64,000 nt of DNA from Hyperoodon ampullatus (Eukaryota; Chordata; Mammalia; Artiodactyla; Ziphiidae): positions 93,919,777-93,983,776 of the forward strand of contig OX457062.1 in the NCBI GenBank assembly GCA_949752795.1. The letters are read 5' to 3'. The notes beneath the pieces are model-generated. The model was not told where the DNA came from and did no database searches. It saw only the letters and a list, made by a program, of their open reading frames with translations. A program made the position numbers and the translations under genes. Position 1 is the first letter of the stretch, and each line of letters opens with the position of its first letter. Positions 11,176-24,256 of the stretch are shown piece after piece.

Positions 11176-11368
11176 CTAGAGCTATTAATGGAGTACATTA
11201 AATCAAATTGCCCAAAGAAGACTGGATTGAATCTTGTTAGAACATCTGGCCGTACTATTTGGAAATTCAATGTCCAGACACCAGGATGCTGTGAGAGATT
11301 ATTCAGCAGAATATGTGTTTTTGTTGTTGTTGTTCCTAAGCTCTTTAATTTCAGTGAGAATGCTGTAC

Positions 11369-11483
11369 CTGTGTATTTGGCAATATTATCCAATAGAAGA
11401 GGGTACTTGGTAAGCCTCTGCATTTGGGTGGGAATGATATCTTTCAGCTGCAGACGACGACACAGTGGATTACTCTCAGCATC
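11369..11483 (-). CDS. ARHGEF12: ARHGEF12 exon: DH domain conserved region 3 (catalytic core)
   Basis: Encodes DAESNPLCRRLQLKDIIPTQ then MQRLTKYPLLLDNIAKYT, about residues 914-952. QRLTKYPLLL is the signature helix of DH domains that packs against RhoA switch regions. Acceptor ttttag, donor ACAG/gtacag. 115 nt. Confidence 0.96.
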
Positions 11484-11904
11484 CTAAAATTAAAGTCAAA
11501 TAAGTGAATTTGTAATTCTTGTTAGGACTATGATTACCTAACACATACCACATATTCATCATGTAACTGTCTACAGCAACACAGTTCTGGTTATTAAATC
11601 GAGACTTAAAACCTGCCACGACATACCACCGCCAGGCTACACTTCTGCTTTCTCCTTTAATCACATAACGTTGCCTGTATCGCTCAGCCTATGGCTTCTG
11701 TGTTATCTATTCAAGCAAAGACTGAGAGCATCCATAATCAACTCTAAGAATTTCTTTCTTGTGAAAAAAGTTTTATCTTCACATATTAAAAAAAATCTAG
11801 TTACATTTTTCAATGACTGGCATTCCTAACAAAAGCTAGTCCGTTAATTTGTTATCTGCCACTCCAAGTAGGCACAACAGATCACCAGTCTCGATATATC
11901 AGCT

Positions 11905-12740
11905 CAACTGTAAAAGGGTTCTGTAAACTTTTCAGTAAAGTGCCACATTGTGAATATTTTAGGCTCTGCACGCCATCCGTCTCTGTCACAACTATTCCAC
12001 GCTGCTGTTTTAACACAAAGCAGCCACAGACAATACATAAAGGAATGAACTTGGCTATGTGTAGTGAAGAGTTCTAAGATGGCCTCCAAGATTCTCACTT
12101 TCTGGCGTACACACCATATAATCCTCCCCCAGCCTTGAGTGTGGACAGAACCTATGAATCTGATGGGGTATCACTCCTGTGATTAGGTGACTATCAGTTA
12201 ACGCTGAGTCAATCAAAAAGGAGACTGTCCTAGGTGAGTCTGACTTAAGCAGAGGAGCCTTTAAAAGAAAGCTCTGTCAGAGAGACGCATTCCTACTGGC
12301 CTGGAAGAAAAGGACACATCCATCTTGTAAACTGCCTACAAGGGCCACGTAGCAAAGAGATTTGGGCATTCGCTAGGAGCCGAGAGCAGTTCCTAGTCAA
12401 CAACAGCAAGAAGACAGGGCTCCCGGTTATAGTTACAAGGAAATGAATTCTGCTGACAACCCGTGTAAGCTTAGAAGAGTGGCAGATGAGAACTGCAGTT
12501 GCAGGTGATACCTTGATTTCAGCCTGGTGAAAGCATGAAGAAAGGACACAGATAAACTATATCTGTACTCCTAAACTATAAAAGCTGTGACATAATACAT
12601 TTGCATTAAGTTGCTACATTTGTGGTAATTTGTTATACAGCAATAAAATATAAACTGTGTAAATACAGCTTTGTAAACTTTATTTACAAAATCAGGGAAG
12701 AGGCTGGATATGGCTGGTGGGCTACAGTTTACTGACCCTT
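11905..12740 (+). repeat. Old interspersed repeat split by an MaLR LTR
   Basis: The left part (11905-12070) has ttctgtaaacttttcagtaaag, then attttaggctctgc and gtctctgtcacaac. The right part (12655-12740) resumes with ctttatttacaaaatcagg and ctacagtttactgaccc. The order matches one element, separated by the LTR at about 12075-12650. Confidence 0.5.
12075..12650 (+). mobile_element. Solo LTR of ancient MaLR (MLT1-type) element
   Basis: The 3' end has the MLT1 pattern taagttgctacatttgtggt, then aatttgttatacagcaataa. The middle has ctgatggggtatcactcc and cctggaagaaaaggacac. There is no internal coding region and only one LTR, so it is a solo remnant. Boundaries about ±20 nt. Confidence 0.65.
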
Positions 12741-13094
12741 GGTCTACACCAATATATACCCTAGTAAGCATGACTGCTTGTTATGCTCGTCCCTGGGCTT
12801 GATATAAGGCCATTCTGATGTTTTCACGGTATTATTTTAATAGTGTACATGGGCCATTTCCTGACAGTATTGACTTCTATGTCAAGTATTGTAATCCTGC
12901 CATATATTCTTTATTATTCACCATTCCAATATCATCTTTATATCCTCCAGTAATTTAAGAGAAAATGTATGGCTTTAAAAACGTAAACATAGATATCATC
13001 CTTGTAAAAAATTTAGTCTTAGGATTCCCCTAGTTTGTTCCATAGTTGATAAAAAATTGCATTTCTTTTTTCTTACATGACACACTCAACTCAC

Positions 13095-13220
13095 TTGCAC
13101 AAAAGTCTGGAATCGAGAATCCTTTTTCTGACGAGACTTGATCATTTCCAGGGCAAAGGGTTGGTTACTGCAAAAGGTAGCAGCAGCATGTTTCAACTTT
13201 TCCTCACCGGGTCCACTGAA
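13095..13220 (-). CDS. ARHGEF12: ARHGEF12 exon: DH domain conserved region 2
   Basis: Encodes FSGPGEEKLKHAAATFCSNQ then FALEMIKSRQKKDSRFQTF, about residues 872-913. 42 codons, phase 0 to 0, acceptor ggcacag, donor GTGCAA/gtgagt. Confidence 0.95.
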
Positions 13221-15929
13221 CTGTGCCAAGAATGCAAAGAACACAATAGAGAATGGGATACTGAGCTTATATAAGGCCAGGCAAAATGAGAGACAGCCAC
13301 AATCCTTCCAGTATTCCAATAAGTATCCTCAAGTGACAAGAAACAGAAATCTACACATTTTATGTGGATTATCAATGATTCTCCATTAAAAAGGGTCTGA
13401 CCCTGACATATCCAGACCTTTTCTGATCATAGTCCAATATTTTCTAGCTTGCAGCCTACCATAACTTACTACTTTTTCAGTCTATTCCACTTCTAAATCA
13501 GATAGAAACGTTGACACTTGGGGAATATGAGACACAAAATGCTTAAAGACTGGGATTAAATTTGATTTTCTTAGACTGTGACACCTTCACAAAAATTACT
13601 GTCTTACTGCTCTAGGAAGAGAATCCTTGGGATTCTAGCTTACTTTCTTACTGTGAAATCTGGGGCAGGTCATAACTTTTCTGGGTCACAACAAAACTAA
13701 ATCACTGCTGCTTCACCTATGTAGAAGGTAGGGATCCATCCCTTGAATTTCTCTTGGGGAAGATTCATGAGCCTATGACCCTCTTTTACTAAAAATTATA
13801 CTTTTTACTGATATTTTTCATTTGTAAATTTAAGTTTGTATATGCCATGATTTTAAGGTTTCTTATAAGACACCTAACAAGTGCTTCACTCATGATAGGT
13901 ATTCTTATAAGTACAGGTCAAATAAATGATTTTTAAAAACCTTTATATTTGTAGTAATTGCTTTATGGTTTATAAAGAAGCTTTTCATAAAAATCTCCCA
14001 TTTAAAGCCATATTTCCAAAAGTTTATACACGAAGGTATTTTGTAAAAAATCCTTTTGTAGGGCGTTTGTAGATAAATTCAGAGTATTTTCTCTTCAACT
14101 ATGACACATACAAAGTGATATTTTAATAGGTTGCTCCAATGTTGTATTCTTATTCTATTATAAATATAACACTCAACATATTTAGAGATGAGACTGGCAG
14201 CATTTTTGGTATGTTAGTCAATCCAGGTGCCACGCAATTACTAACAGTGGCTGTTTACAAAAGAAAATAACGCCCTAGCCTCAAGCGGTTTTACAGTGGT
14301 TTTACTAGCAGCATAAGTATATATAAGGTGATCTCAAGGGACCAATACTGGAAAAATATTCTCCAAAACTATTTTTTTTTTGCGGTACGTGGGCCTCTCA
14401 CTGCTGCGGCCTCTCCCGTTGCGGAGCACAGGCTCCAGATGCACAGGCCCAGCAGCCATGGCTCACAGGCCCAGCCGCTCCGCAGCATGTGGGATCCTCC
14501 CGGACCGCGGCACGAACCCGCGTCCCCTGCATCGGCAGGCGGACTCTCAACCACTGCGCCACCAGGGAAGCCCGACTTAAAACTTTTTAATCCAAACTTA
14601 ACAAGGAAATTGATGCTATGTTATGTCATACTACGAATTTTGTTTCAAGTTGAGTAGGGTGCTGCCAAGGCAACAGAACTCAGAGATCAAGAAATAAAAT
14701 GAGTCCCACCATCACAGAGTAGCCACAGAATAAGCTGGATTTTTCAAGGATGTTAAGTCTCCTTAATAACAATGATGCCAGCGTGGGCCTAAGGAGAACA
14801 TGCTTTGGAAAGTTCAGTAAATGCAAGATGAGACTGGATTATGATTCCCTGATCTTGTTCTACTGTCAAGTGGCTAATGGCTAAGAAGAGCTCTACTAAT
14901 AGATTAGTAGATTTTGAGTCACGGTCTCACCATCAATGAAAGGAGTAGGATCAAGATTGTTTTAGTCAACTTTCTAGTGTTTAATCATTGTAAAATTATC
15001 AATCATTGTAAAATTACCAAAAAGTTATCACTGCAAAATTACCAAAATCTTGTGACATTTCCTCAGTCTACATATTGAAGTAAATATCTGTCGGCATAGC
15101 TAAACAGTTCTTGTTCAACCAGTGTTAAAATTTTGAGAACTACATCACATATTTTACTATTATTCACAGCCTTAACTATAGTACTTTCTTTAAATGTCTG
15201 GATCAAACCCACTTTCCCCTAGGAAGATTTTCTGTATGTTCCAGTTCAGGTCTCCTTGCTATCTATTCCCATAATAACCTGTATTCTCCCCTTTTTGTAA
15301 CACTAATCACACTTGAAATAACTAATGACTGTTTTTTTATTTTTTTTTTTCCCATTGACTATAAGCTCCACTAGCACAGGAGCCATATCTGTTTTGACTG
15401 CTACTGCATCCCCAGTACCTAGAACAGTGCTCGGCACGTAAGTATATATTATGGAGTATATACTGATAAAGAGTCAGCTGGAAACATAAACACAGTTTGA
15501 CAAACAGCTACTATAGTCTCTGAACTCTTTCCTGGTACATAAGATTAAGTAATTTTCACTTTTCTACTTTTGTGATGGTAGCTCTGGATCTACAATTGTC
15601 TAACGTTTTACAGTACCATTCTGAGATTTTGACAACAGAAGATAGTTAAAAATTCTACATCAGTTAAATTCTTTTTTATCAATATCCATGTTACTCTACA
15701 TTCTTTTAAACACAAAGAACTAGTACCTTTAATTTGATGAGAAAAGAGCATGTAGTTGATTGGGCACTTATTAGAAGAATAAGTAAGAATACACAGTTGG
15801 ACCCCTTTTCATCTTTACATTAGCTTTGCAAAATGGATGAGTTTGCATACTTGGGAAGGTTAGCAACTTAACCTTGAATCTGATCAAGTGTCTATGAAAA
15901 TTTTTAAATTAAATAGCAAATCTCCTTAC
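13221..15929. other. Intron of DH region: one SINE plus L2 fragment
   Basis: Besides the CHR SINE at 14371-14573, an L2-type 3' fragment lies near 15350-15450 (ataagctccactagcacagg, then agaacagtgctcggcac). The rest is AT-rich with nothing recognised. Confidence 0.45.
14371..14573 (-). mobile_element. Short-form CHR SINE
   Basis: Poly-T, then gcggtacgtgggcctctcac to ccaccagggaagccc. Target duplications are not clear; aaaact occurs on both sides. Confidence 0.9.
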
Positions 15930-16015
15930 CCAAGTCAGCAAATCTTCCCCAATCTGATCAATAACAGATGTCTCATTCCTCTTTCGAACAGCCTTCATTT
16001 GCTCATTCAACCCAA
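15930..16015 (-). CDS. ARHGEF12: ARHGEF12 exon: DH domain
   Basis: Encodes GLNEQMKAVRKRNETSVIDQ then IGEDLLTW, about residues 843-871. Acceptor ccttag/TT completes Ile, donor TGG/gtaagg. 86 nt. Confidence 0.95.
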
Positions 16016-17110
16016 CTAAGGGAGGTAAAAAACAATGAAAAAAATTAAGCATACATTCATTTCAGGCTGAGATACTGGTAATAACACGAACCTAAATTTT
16101 CAAAAAAAAAAAAGGATTTTCAGAGTAGTATATAGCTGCTTCTGATCGCCTTAAATACAAATCTGGACCCAATTCCTATAAACCTAAATGTTTTGAGTTC
16201 TATCTGAAAAACAGTTGCCAAAGCATAAAACAATGTGGAAACTAGCACATTATACACAGTATAGGTGCATCAAATACGCATTTAACCTCAAGACTCCATC
16301 TATAACCAACCATGTTCGTAAAAAACAAAGTTCAGTGGTACAGATGACTCCGTCCACTGTTCCTCTCAAAATGTGTGTGTTCCCAGGCAATGGATATCAT
16401 CATGCTTGAATGTGTCCGTGCACACTGGTGAGATCTAGGATCACCCACAAAGGAGCAAAAAGCAACCATTTGGTGGGAGGGTGTTGGTAGGTGGTGATGG
16501 CATCCTTGATGAAAGAAAGACTGAAAACTAAGGGTCCTGGAGAAACAGTGACTTAAAAAGAGAGGAACTGATACCACTGTCTACAAAAGTCCAAGATAAC
16601 TACAACCAGGGAAAGCCAGCAAGACAGATGTTTTATGTATTCACTCAAGCATTCCAAGCAACAAAACAATAAAATAATTTAATTCCTGAAAATATTCCCA
16701 CCATGGGATTATATGCTGTATATTACTATTTACAAAATACATTTATACATATATTATTATATAGAATATATTTTTTAAAAACATATATATTGTAATCCAT
16801 AGGGAATTTCCAAGGGTAATTTTAGCTATTCATGTTTTTCATCTCAGACATTGACTTTAGGCCCGAAGTCCTGTGTTAACACTTTGTATAAAAAAGGCTG
16901 ATGGGGGCGTGGGGTGGGGGTAAAGGGTTGGGGAGAAATTCAAAGATCCAATCATTTCTTTATGTTATGCTCACATTTAATTATATAATTTCAGGAAAGC
17001 TAACACATGGATACATTTATAAGATTTTACTGTTATGGTCCCTTTACATACTCACAATCTTTTATCTATTGGAAATGTTAGGGACAAAGATCAGAGTCAA
17101 TTTCTCTTAC
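16016..17110. other. Intron, no recognised element
   Basis: AT-rich, with A runs near 16100 and 16770. I see no gene or named repeat. Confidence 0.45.
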
Positions 17111-17257
17111 TGTGAAGTTGAAGAATATCTTCTAAGTTTGAAAAAATTTTCCGTAGTTCTGAAGGTGACAGAATTCCTTCTCTGGAAACTCGCTGATAGA
17201 ACACTTGATCTAGAACCTTCAATGTTCGAACATGAGCTCTTTCAGTGTAGAACAATT
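17111..17257 (-). CDS. ARHGEF12: ARHGEF12 exon: DH domain conserved region 1
   Basis: Encodes ELFYTERAHVRTLKVLDQV then LSPSELRKIFSNLEDILQLH, about residues 794-843. T-E-R in helix 1 includes the conserved Glu that contacts switch 1 of RhoA in Dbl-family exchange factors. Acceptor gcttag/AA, donor CACA/gtaaga. 147 nt. Confidence 0.95.
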
Positions 17258-17789
17258 CTAAGCAGAAAAAAAGGAAATATAAAATGTTACCTTACTTAGA
17301 ATGGGATCAAACATAGGCTTTGGCTGAAATTAAGGAGCAAATGAGTTATATAATAATTATTTACAGTTTTGAAAGGATATAGTATCTCTGAAGTCACTTC
17401 TTGATTACATTCAACTCTCCTACAGAGCTATAAATACTGGCAAATGAAAAATATCATCAAAACTATTTTGTACTTAAAACTTAACAATGTACTCCAAAAT
17501 CCATTGGTTGGTAGCATCAACCAATCACAACTACAGCATTAGAAAACTGTAAGCCCAAATAGCATACAGACTTTGAATTGAACCCTCTTCAGAAATAATA
17601 GCACTCTGTTACCTAATTTGCCTATAAACTCTTATTTCTGAGGCCAGACTTTATAATCTCACTATGTCTCAGTGCTGCTAGAGACAGGAAGGATATTTAT
17701 TCAAATCACAGCCTAAAGACAGTAGCAGGTACAGCTTCCATGTCATCTCTCTGTCACATATATGCTAGGATAAAATAAAGAACATGCAC

Positions 17790-17960
17790 GAGGATAAAGG
17801 AAGACCTAGATTCTAGTTTTCTTCCAATCACTTATCAGCTGTATGATCTTGACTAATTCAACCACTCATCCTGAGCCTTAGCTTCCTCATTTACAATCTA
17901 TGCATAAAAATAATTTAGCCTGAAAGTAAAGTGATGGGACAAATGTTGTCTCAATGATTT
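17790..17960 (+). repeat. MIR SINE fragment
   Basis: Core MIR order: tagattctagttttc, then cttatcagctgtatgatctt, then ttagcttcctcatttac. Diverged. Confidence 0.5.
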
Positions 17961-18230
17961 TTCAAGGTTAAGATCTATAATGCTATGAATTTTAAATAAC
18001 CTGAATGCTAAATACATTTTCCTTTTAAATTATCAATAAGAATCATACAATCATTTGCATTTTTAAGTTGGAAAGTTCAAGGATCGTCGATCTATTAGTT
18101 TAATTTCCTCTCTGTTCAAAACAAAAGGCTAGCAGACACTTCGAAGCAAACTCCAAGGCTCAGGGGTTGGTTTAACTCTAATAAAACTCAATATATGTGA
18201 ATAACAACAACAAAAACTAATTAAACTCAC

Positions 18231-18385
18231 CATTAATTACTTCCTGTCTTTTGATCTCACAAGGCTTTAGTGCCAATAACACTTCTCGACTAACGAGTTG
18301 TTGCCAGTTGGGTGGATCTGTCTCTAAGTCATTTTCAAACTGTTCATCCTCACTTTGACTTTCTCCCAAAGCTATGCTGTCAAAC
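18231..18385 (-). CDS. ARHGEF12: ARHGEF12 exon: acidic patch and start of DH domain
   Basis: Encodes GESQSEDEQFENDLETDPP then NWQQLVSREVLLALKPCEI, about residues 742-794. The acidic stretch leads into the first DH helix at EIKRQEVIN. Acceptor cattag/G, donor AATG/gtgagt. 155 nt. Confidence 0.95.
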
Positions 18386-18758
18386 CTAATGAAGAAAAAA
18401 TAATGGATTCTATTTGAGGATATCACATGGACAATGGGAAACAGCACAAGTCTTTACACTACAGTAAATCCGCCATATTTCTGAAGTACTGCTTAGCATA
18501 GAGCCTGAAACATCATCCTCTCTTACAAAATAGCTTACATGTGTTATAAATACATCATCCTCTCCTACAAAACAGCTTACGTGTGTTATCAATACCTCTA
18601 TAAATATCTTTTTAAATAATGCATTTATTAAGAAATTTCTTTTATACTATCTAACAGATTTGTGTACAGGGTTTCTTTTCCTTTAAAACTAGGACTTTGG
18701 GGAAAACGACATATTTCTTAAAATATGCCCTACTGAAAGCTACTTTAGGAATACTTAC

Positions 18759-18794
18759 TTTCGAAAGGGCTTTGGTGTCCCATGTTCAGTCACC
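18759..18794 (-). CDS. ARHGEF12: ARHGEF12 microexon (36 nt): DH-flanking linker
   Basis: Encodes VTEHGTPKPFR with split codons at each end, about residues 730-742. Acceptor ttttag/G, donor CGAAA/gtaagt. The 36-nt length keeps the frame if skipped. Assigned by residue identity and phase. Confidence 0.93.
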
Positions 18795-19096
18795 CTAAAA
18801 TGATGGAGAACAGAGAGTCAACACAAAAACAAAATGGAAATCAAGAAATTTATGACAAAGGTACTCAAAATTGTGTTAAACTACAGTGGCTGATAAATAA
18901 TTCTGGATATTGCAATGATTTAGTATCAAATAAATTAAAACACATTTCAGTACCTATCTAGTATTTACTACCAGTAAGTTCTACTTCTTCCCCCAAAAAA
19001 CACATGGGGGAAAAAATGCTACAGAGTGTAGGCATACTATACAGTGAAAAACTTTTAAGCAATGTCCTAAACGCCCCTAAGATATCACTGAATTAC

Positions 19097-19229
19097 CTTT
19101 CCACTTCCCATTCCTCCTCCTGCACTTGATCTAATGGAGGAGGTGGGAAGTCAAAGATGGTACTGGGAATACGAGGTGTGCCATCTAAGGAGTCTCCAGA
19201 TGCTGGTGTTTCTCCAACTTGCTTTGATC
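19097..19229 (-). CDS. ARHGEF12: ARHGEF12 exon: proline-rich linker
   Basis: Encodes SKQVGETPASGDSLDGTPR then FDFPPPPLDQVQEEEWEVE, about residues 686-730. The four-proline run beside acidic residues precedes the DH domain. Acceptor tttcag/GA, donor GAAAG/gtaatt. 133 nt, preceded by a 4.7-kb repeat-rich intron. Confidence 0.95.
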
Positions 19230-19549
19230 CTGAAAAGACACAAGTCAGACATTCAGATGGTGTTACTAAAGACAATGATTAAAAAAAAAAAAAAAAAGAA
19301 TTAGTAACCCAGAAAGTTTCAACCTCACCCATAGCCAAATTCTTACTTAAACAATTGCAGGTTAGCTAGAAACAAAATTCTAATATAAAATTTTTAAATG
19401 CACTAAAAAATAAACAGGAAAATCATTTTTAAGCAGGTTTAAAAAAATCAACATAGGATATGGCAACAACTCAGAAGGGCATATGATAAGGAGAAACATT
19501 CTCTTACTTTATCCTGTTTTACCCCCAGTGCCAATCTTTTTCATTCAAA

Positions 19550-21130
19550 TTTTAGTTATTATGGGGGTCCACCTCCAAATAATAACCTCATACTTCTTTT
19601 TCTTGATTTATCATATTTAGGTAATATCTATCTCTTCTTCCTCTGAGGATTTTGCTCACTTATATGCCCCATCTTCACTTCCCTCCCCTTTTTCTTCCCA
19701 TTGTTTAATAACTATATTATTATTCCTAGTTGGCTTATTTGTTATTCTCTAAGCTTAAATGATAGAATTATATATATATCTTTGTTCCAACAGGTGTTAG
19801 TATCTTAATTCTCCTCTATGTCAAATTAGGTATTTAGTGTCCATAACCTTCTCTTTAATTATATTTCTTTCCTTTTACCTTTCATTTCTTTCAATTACAT
19901 TTTTACTTGTATCATAAGGAGGGTTTTTTACATTTCCATTCTGACCTGCAGCCACAACTAAATATTCTGTGCTTTGCCTATTAGGTTGATTCTAAAAGTC
20001 TGAAAACAAATAGTGTGCTTACATTATTATGACCATACACATATTGTAATACAACATACATATACATATTATTCATGCCAGGTTAAGAGGCATGTTAGCT
20101 AGGATTATGTTTTCTTTTCTACTGGTCCAATGATACAACTCCTAGGCCACTAGAAACAGAGTATTTATTACATTAAAGTCATATACTCCATCAATTACTT
20201 TAAGATACGCCATTTTTAAATTTTGCTTCATGTTCAAATCATGACAACTTTCTTGAACAATTCTGTTCTTCTTAGCATTTCTAAATGCCTTTCTTTTATT
20301 GCTGTCAAAGTAATATAATTTTATCAAGTCACAAACTTTTTCATCTGTTACTATAAACTGCTTAAAATCTCCTTTTCTCTTATCCCCTAGGTTCTTGTGT
20401 TCCAATCTGGAACAGCTGCTCCCTTGGCCTGTGACACTAGTATCATCCTAGAACTGCCCTTCACCACTTTCCTGGGTTGTTTCCACTGTTTCCTGGACCC
20501 CATGAGATTTTCTTTCTTAATTTTTCTCTCATTTTGCTGGAGTGCGTATCTTAAATTATTTTCAAGGAAAGGGCGCATTTCAGTTAAACTCTGAATCCTG
20601 GAGTATCTGAAAATGTCTTTATATCCTTCTTCATATTTGATGGATAGTTTGGATGGATATAGAATTCTAAGTTCAATACCATTTTCTTTCAGCAAGTTGA
20701 AGGCATGGCTCCTCTGTATTCTAGCACCTAATGTTATGAGAAATGTGACACAGCATAATCTCCATTTTCTTTCTCTTGAAAGCTTTCCGGATTCTTTTTC
20801 TTTATCTCTGATGCATTGACATTTCCTAAGCTACTCTAGGCATGGGTCTTTTTTTAAAACATTATGATTCATTGTAGTTGGTTCCGGGTGAGCCCTTTCT
20901 GTTTGAAAGACATGTATTCTTTCTCAGCCCTGGGAAGCTCTCTTCTATCATTTCTCTAACTGCCTCTCCTCCAATTCCTCTGCTGATGTTTTGTGAAAGA
21001 GAAGATGTTGAATCTCTGTGGTGGTTCTCTACATAATTCTTGTCTCTCCAATTTCTATCTCTTGATATCTCTGATATAGATTCTGAAATATTTCCTTGAC
21101 TTTATTTTTAGGGACTTCTTTTTTTTCTTC
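19550..21130 (-). mobile_element. Ancient HAL1/L1 ORF1-type remnant
   Basis: The minus-strand translation near 20590-20690 reads ELRILYPSKLSIKYEEGYKD, like the C-terminal domain of L1/HAL1 ORF1. It continues in decayed frames to about 20140. The flanking T-rich sequence fits the same orientation. HAL1 versus old L1M cannot be settled by eye. Confidence 0.45.
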
Positions 21131-21144
21131 TTATTTAATTATTA

Positions 21145-21690
21145 GCAGCTGTGGTGGTCTAAAAATATGTCCACAAATTCTTTGCCACTCCTCCCTTCAG
21201 CAGTGGCACCTAATTTTTCTCCCCTTGAATGTGGGCTGGATTTAGTGACTTGCTTCTAACTTGCTGAAATAAGGGGGTATATCCATACAGACTAAGTCAT
21301 AAAGAAAAACACTGGGATTTCTTTCTTGCTCTCCTTCGGATCACTCTGGGAAAGTCAGCTACCACATCAGGGAACACTCAAGCAGTTCTATGGAGAATCC
21401 CATGTGGTGCGGAGCCGAGGCCTCCAGCAAGGAGCTAAGTCTTCCTGCCACCAGCCACCTGCGGAAGCACAGAAGAGGTCTCCTGGCCCCCTTAAGCTTT
21501 CAGATGGCTGGTTGACATCCTGACTACAGCGTTATGAGAGACTCCAAGACAGAACTGCCCAGCTAAGCTGCTCTTGAGTTCCTTACCCACCAAAAATGTG
21601 AAGTAGTAAATATTTTTTGTATTAAGCCATTAAGGTTTGGGGTAATTTATCACAAAGCAATTAATAACTAATAAAACAGTTATTATATGT
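21145..21690 (+). mobile_element. Solo MaLR-type LTR
   Basis: Starts near gctgtggtggtctaaaaata and ends with taagccattaaggtttgggg then taataactaataaaac, the MaLR LTR pattern. The middle has aaggagctaagtcttcctgc. No internal region is present. Confidence 0.65.
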
Positions 21691-23911
21691 AATAGTTACA
21701 TTAAAACGTTTTGGTCTCTGCTCCCTTTTTATAACATTCTATTCTTGCTTTAGATATAATAACCTCTTTAATTTCTTCAAGAATACTATCTAATTTAGAG
21801 GTATCTTTATAAGTTCTTACTTATCGCCTAAATTATTTTCTGCTAGTGGCAGTTTCTGTGTTTATTTTGTATTTTCTTTTTTATGCCACTAATATGTTTG
21901 GCATTATGTATTATCTTAGGTCTGGACTCTAATAACTTTTGCCAAAAGTGAGTAATGCTGTTCATATGTAAGAATAAAACACTGGGCAGCTGACTTGGCC
22001 TTCCGTTCTGCTAGGTGGAAGTAGGGCCGTTTCAGCCGGAAGCTCCTCAGAGCAGGGTAAGCCCCTGGTATGCCTATTATCATGCTCCAGGTCCCCTAAA
22101 GTGAGCTCCAGGGCACTAATACCATGGAGGACTTAACTTCTTATACAATTCACTCAACTTGTTTAACAAAGAGCATATTCATTTTCTGCTGATACAGGAA
22201 TGACAGACTGCTTATATTCTACAATGTAAGGATCAGACGCTGCTGACGTAACTGTTTTGATTACAGACCTTCAATTAATTCATCATTTTCAGCTTTACTT
22301 CTTACTCATGTACTCCGTAACTTACGCCAACTCTGAGCCCAAAGTCTCTCCTGGGTTCTGATGGACAGACTGGCTCCCACCTTGGACTCCTTAAATGAAC
22401 TACAAGCTCTGACTTCCTTTATGTTGTTTTATCCATCAAACCACTCTTGCCCACTTTCAATCTCCCCCAAATTTGATGAAATCTCTTACTGAATGATAAT
22501 ATCTTTTCTTCCTCTACTTCTTTTCTCTTTATGATTTTTGTTTATTCATTACCTACCATGCTTTTATTTCAATGAGACATGAGAGCCATGAATTAATGCA
22601 TGACTCAATCCAACATCTTCAGAATTCCATATAAGACAGAATCTCCAGACTTCTCTACAAATGTCACCCCTACTGCTTTGTCTTAAGTCAAAACTTTCCT
22701 ATCCCATGGAAGGTAACCTCTTCTGCTACAGCCCTCTCAAACAGAGACTGATGTTTCAGTCATACACTGTGTACTGCAGGGTGGAGATGAGCTAGAGACC
22801 CTTCTTTTTCCTCAGTACTACTTTTAGACTATTATCTTACCTTCTTATAAAAATCCCTTGGTCTGCTGAGGCTCTCACTCTCTGAATAATATCACATGTT
22901 CTCCCCCTACCAACAGCCATCTAGCAACACTGAACCTTTGGCTGCTGGCTCACAGTTTTCCTCTCTGTGCTATTATCACATGCAGTGATCTCAAAGTCTG
23001 TGGTATAAAGGTATTCAAACCCTTGGTTCCTTGGTTCCTTACCCTCTTCCTCTCTAGTAACCCCCTCTTTGCCACCTTGGTGACCACTCCCACAGATTTA
23101 TCCTTGCTCTTGTCATACCAGAAATTGAACTGCTTCCAAAATCACCAATATGGAGAGGCATTTCCTTCTCCAAATAAAACCACCTAATTCTTCCAGCTCA
23201 CTTGCTTCAGAAACCCATTATAACGAGTATGAAGAAATATGGTAATAAGCTCTTTCCTCAATTATCTACAATTACTTCCTGTCTTTCTTTACTTTTCAAA
23301 TCCCCTTGCCCTTCTCACTAAATCCTAACTCTCAGCTAATAACCTTGCCCTTCACATACACCCCACATACCATCGCTTCTCTCCTTCTCAAAACTTTGTT
23401 CTATTGGACACATAGTCCAGCTCCTGCATTTTCAACCTCTTCCTCTCAACTGGCTTCCCCTTAGCATTTAAAAAAAAAACAAAAAAAAATGCTGGTAATC
23501 TCAGATTTTTAAAAAAGTCTTCTTTAGATGCACCCGCCTCCCCGCATACACACATCTGCCTCTAACTTCTGACCAGTCCTCTCAACACTCCCCACGATTT
23601 GAAGTTTTTATTTGTATGACTTATCTTCCCAGAAGTCTAAGCTGCATGGGGCAAGAATCTATGTATTATTGTATGATAACATCTGGCACAGAGCTAATGC
23701 CTGACAGAGAAGTCCATAATAAATATTTTTTGAATGGATAAGAACTCAAAATTACCATTCAGCACAGATTTGTCACTGGTTATACAACATTAAAATATTA
23801 AAACTAAAACTGGGATTCAGTCTTGATTTAAATAATCTGCCACTCTATTTCTCAGTATAGTTGTTTTAAAATCCTGATACTTAGCTAAGTTGAACTACAG
23901 CATTAGCTCAC
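21691..23911. other. Intron, mostly unrecognised; L2 end near 23.6 kb
   Basis: Diverged C/T-rich sequence with no gene. An L2-type 3' end is suggested at 23620-23745 (aagctgcatggggcaagaat, then ccataataaatattttttg). Confidence 0.4.
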
Positions 23912-24124
23912 CCATATCATTCTCTTTCCCTCCTTCCTGGGAAAGAGTGGCCCCTGAAACCATGGAGGACATGGAATTGGCCGGCAGGTATCCAATGTCT
24001 GCTCCTTCACTTGCTAATCCACTCTGGCGCAACTTAGCAGAGTCCTGAGGTTCAGGACTCACAGATGAGGGTGTGGATATGTGCTTAGGGTGGCGCTGCT
24101 TCTGTAGTTCCATGGCTCTGCCAA
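23912..24124 (-). CDS. ARHGEF12: ARHGEF12 exon: linker between RGS-like and DH
   Basis: Encodes GRAMELQKQRHPKHISTPSS to LSQEGGKENDM, about residues 615-686. Ser/Pro-rich, including SSVSPEPQDSAKLRQSG. Acceptor gttcag/TT completes Ile; donor ATGG/gtgagc. 213 nt. Several conservative differences from human LARG, as expected of a linker. Confidence 0.95.
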
Positions 24125-24256
24125 CTGAACAGAAAGCAATAGTTAATAATCCATGCTGCAAAACAGCTTAAAAAAAAAAAAGATGATGAAAAGAATCCAG
24201 AAAAATGTCTGGAACATGGCGGGCCCTAGAAAAATATAACATGAATTATTATACAG

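Noticed and set aside
16901..17299. A + strand 132-codon open frame
   Set aside because: It is the antisense shadow of the DH exon at 17111-17257 plus intron sequence.
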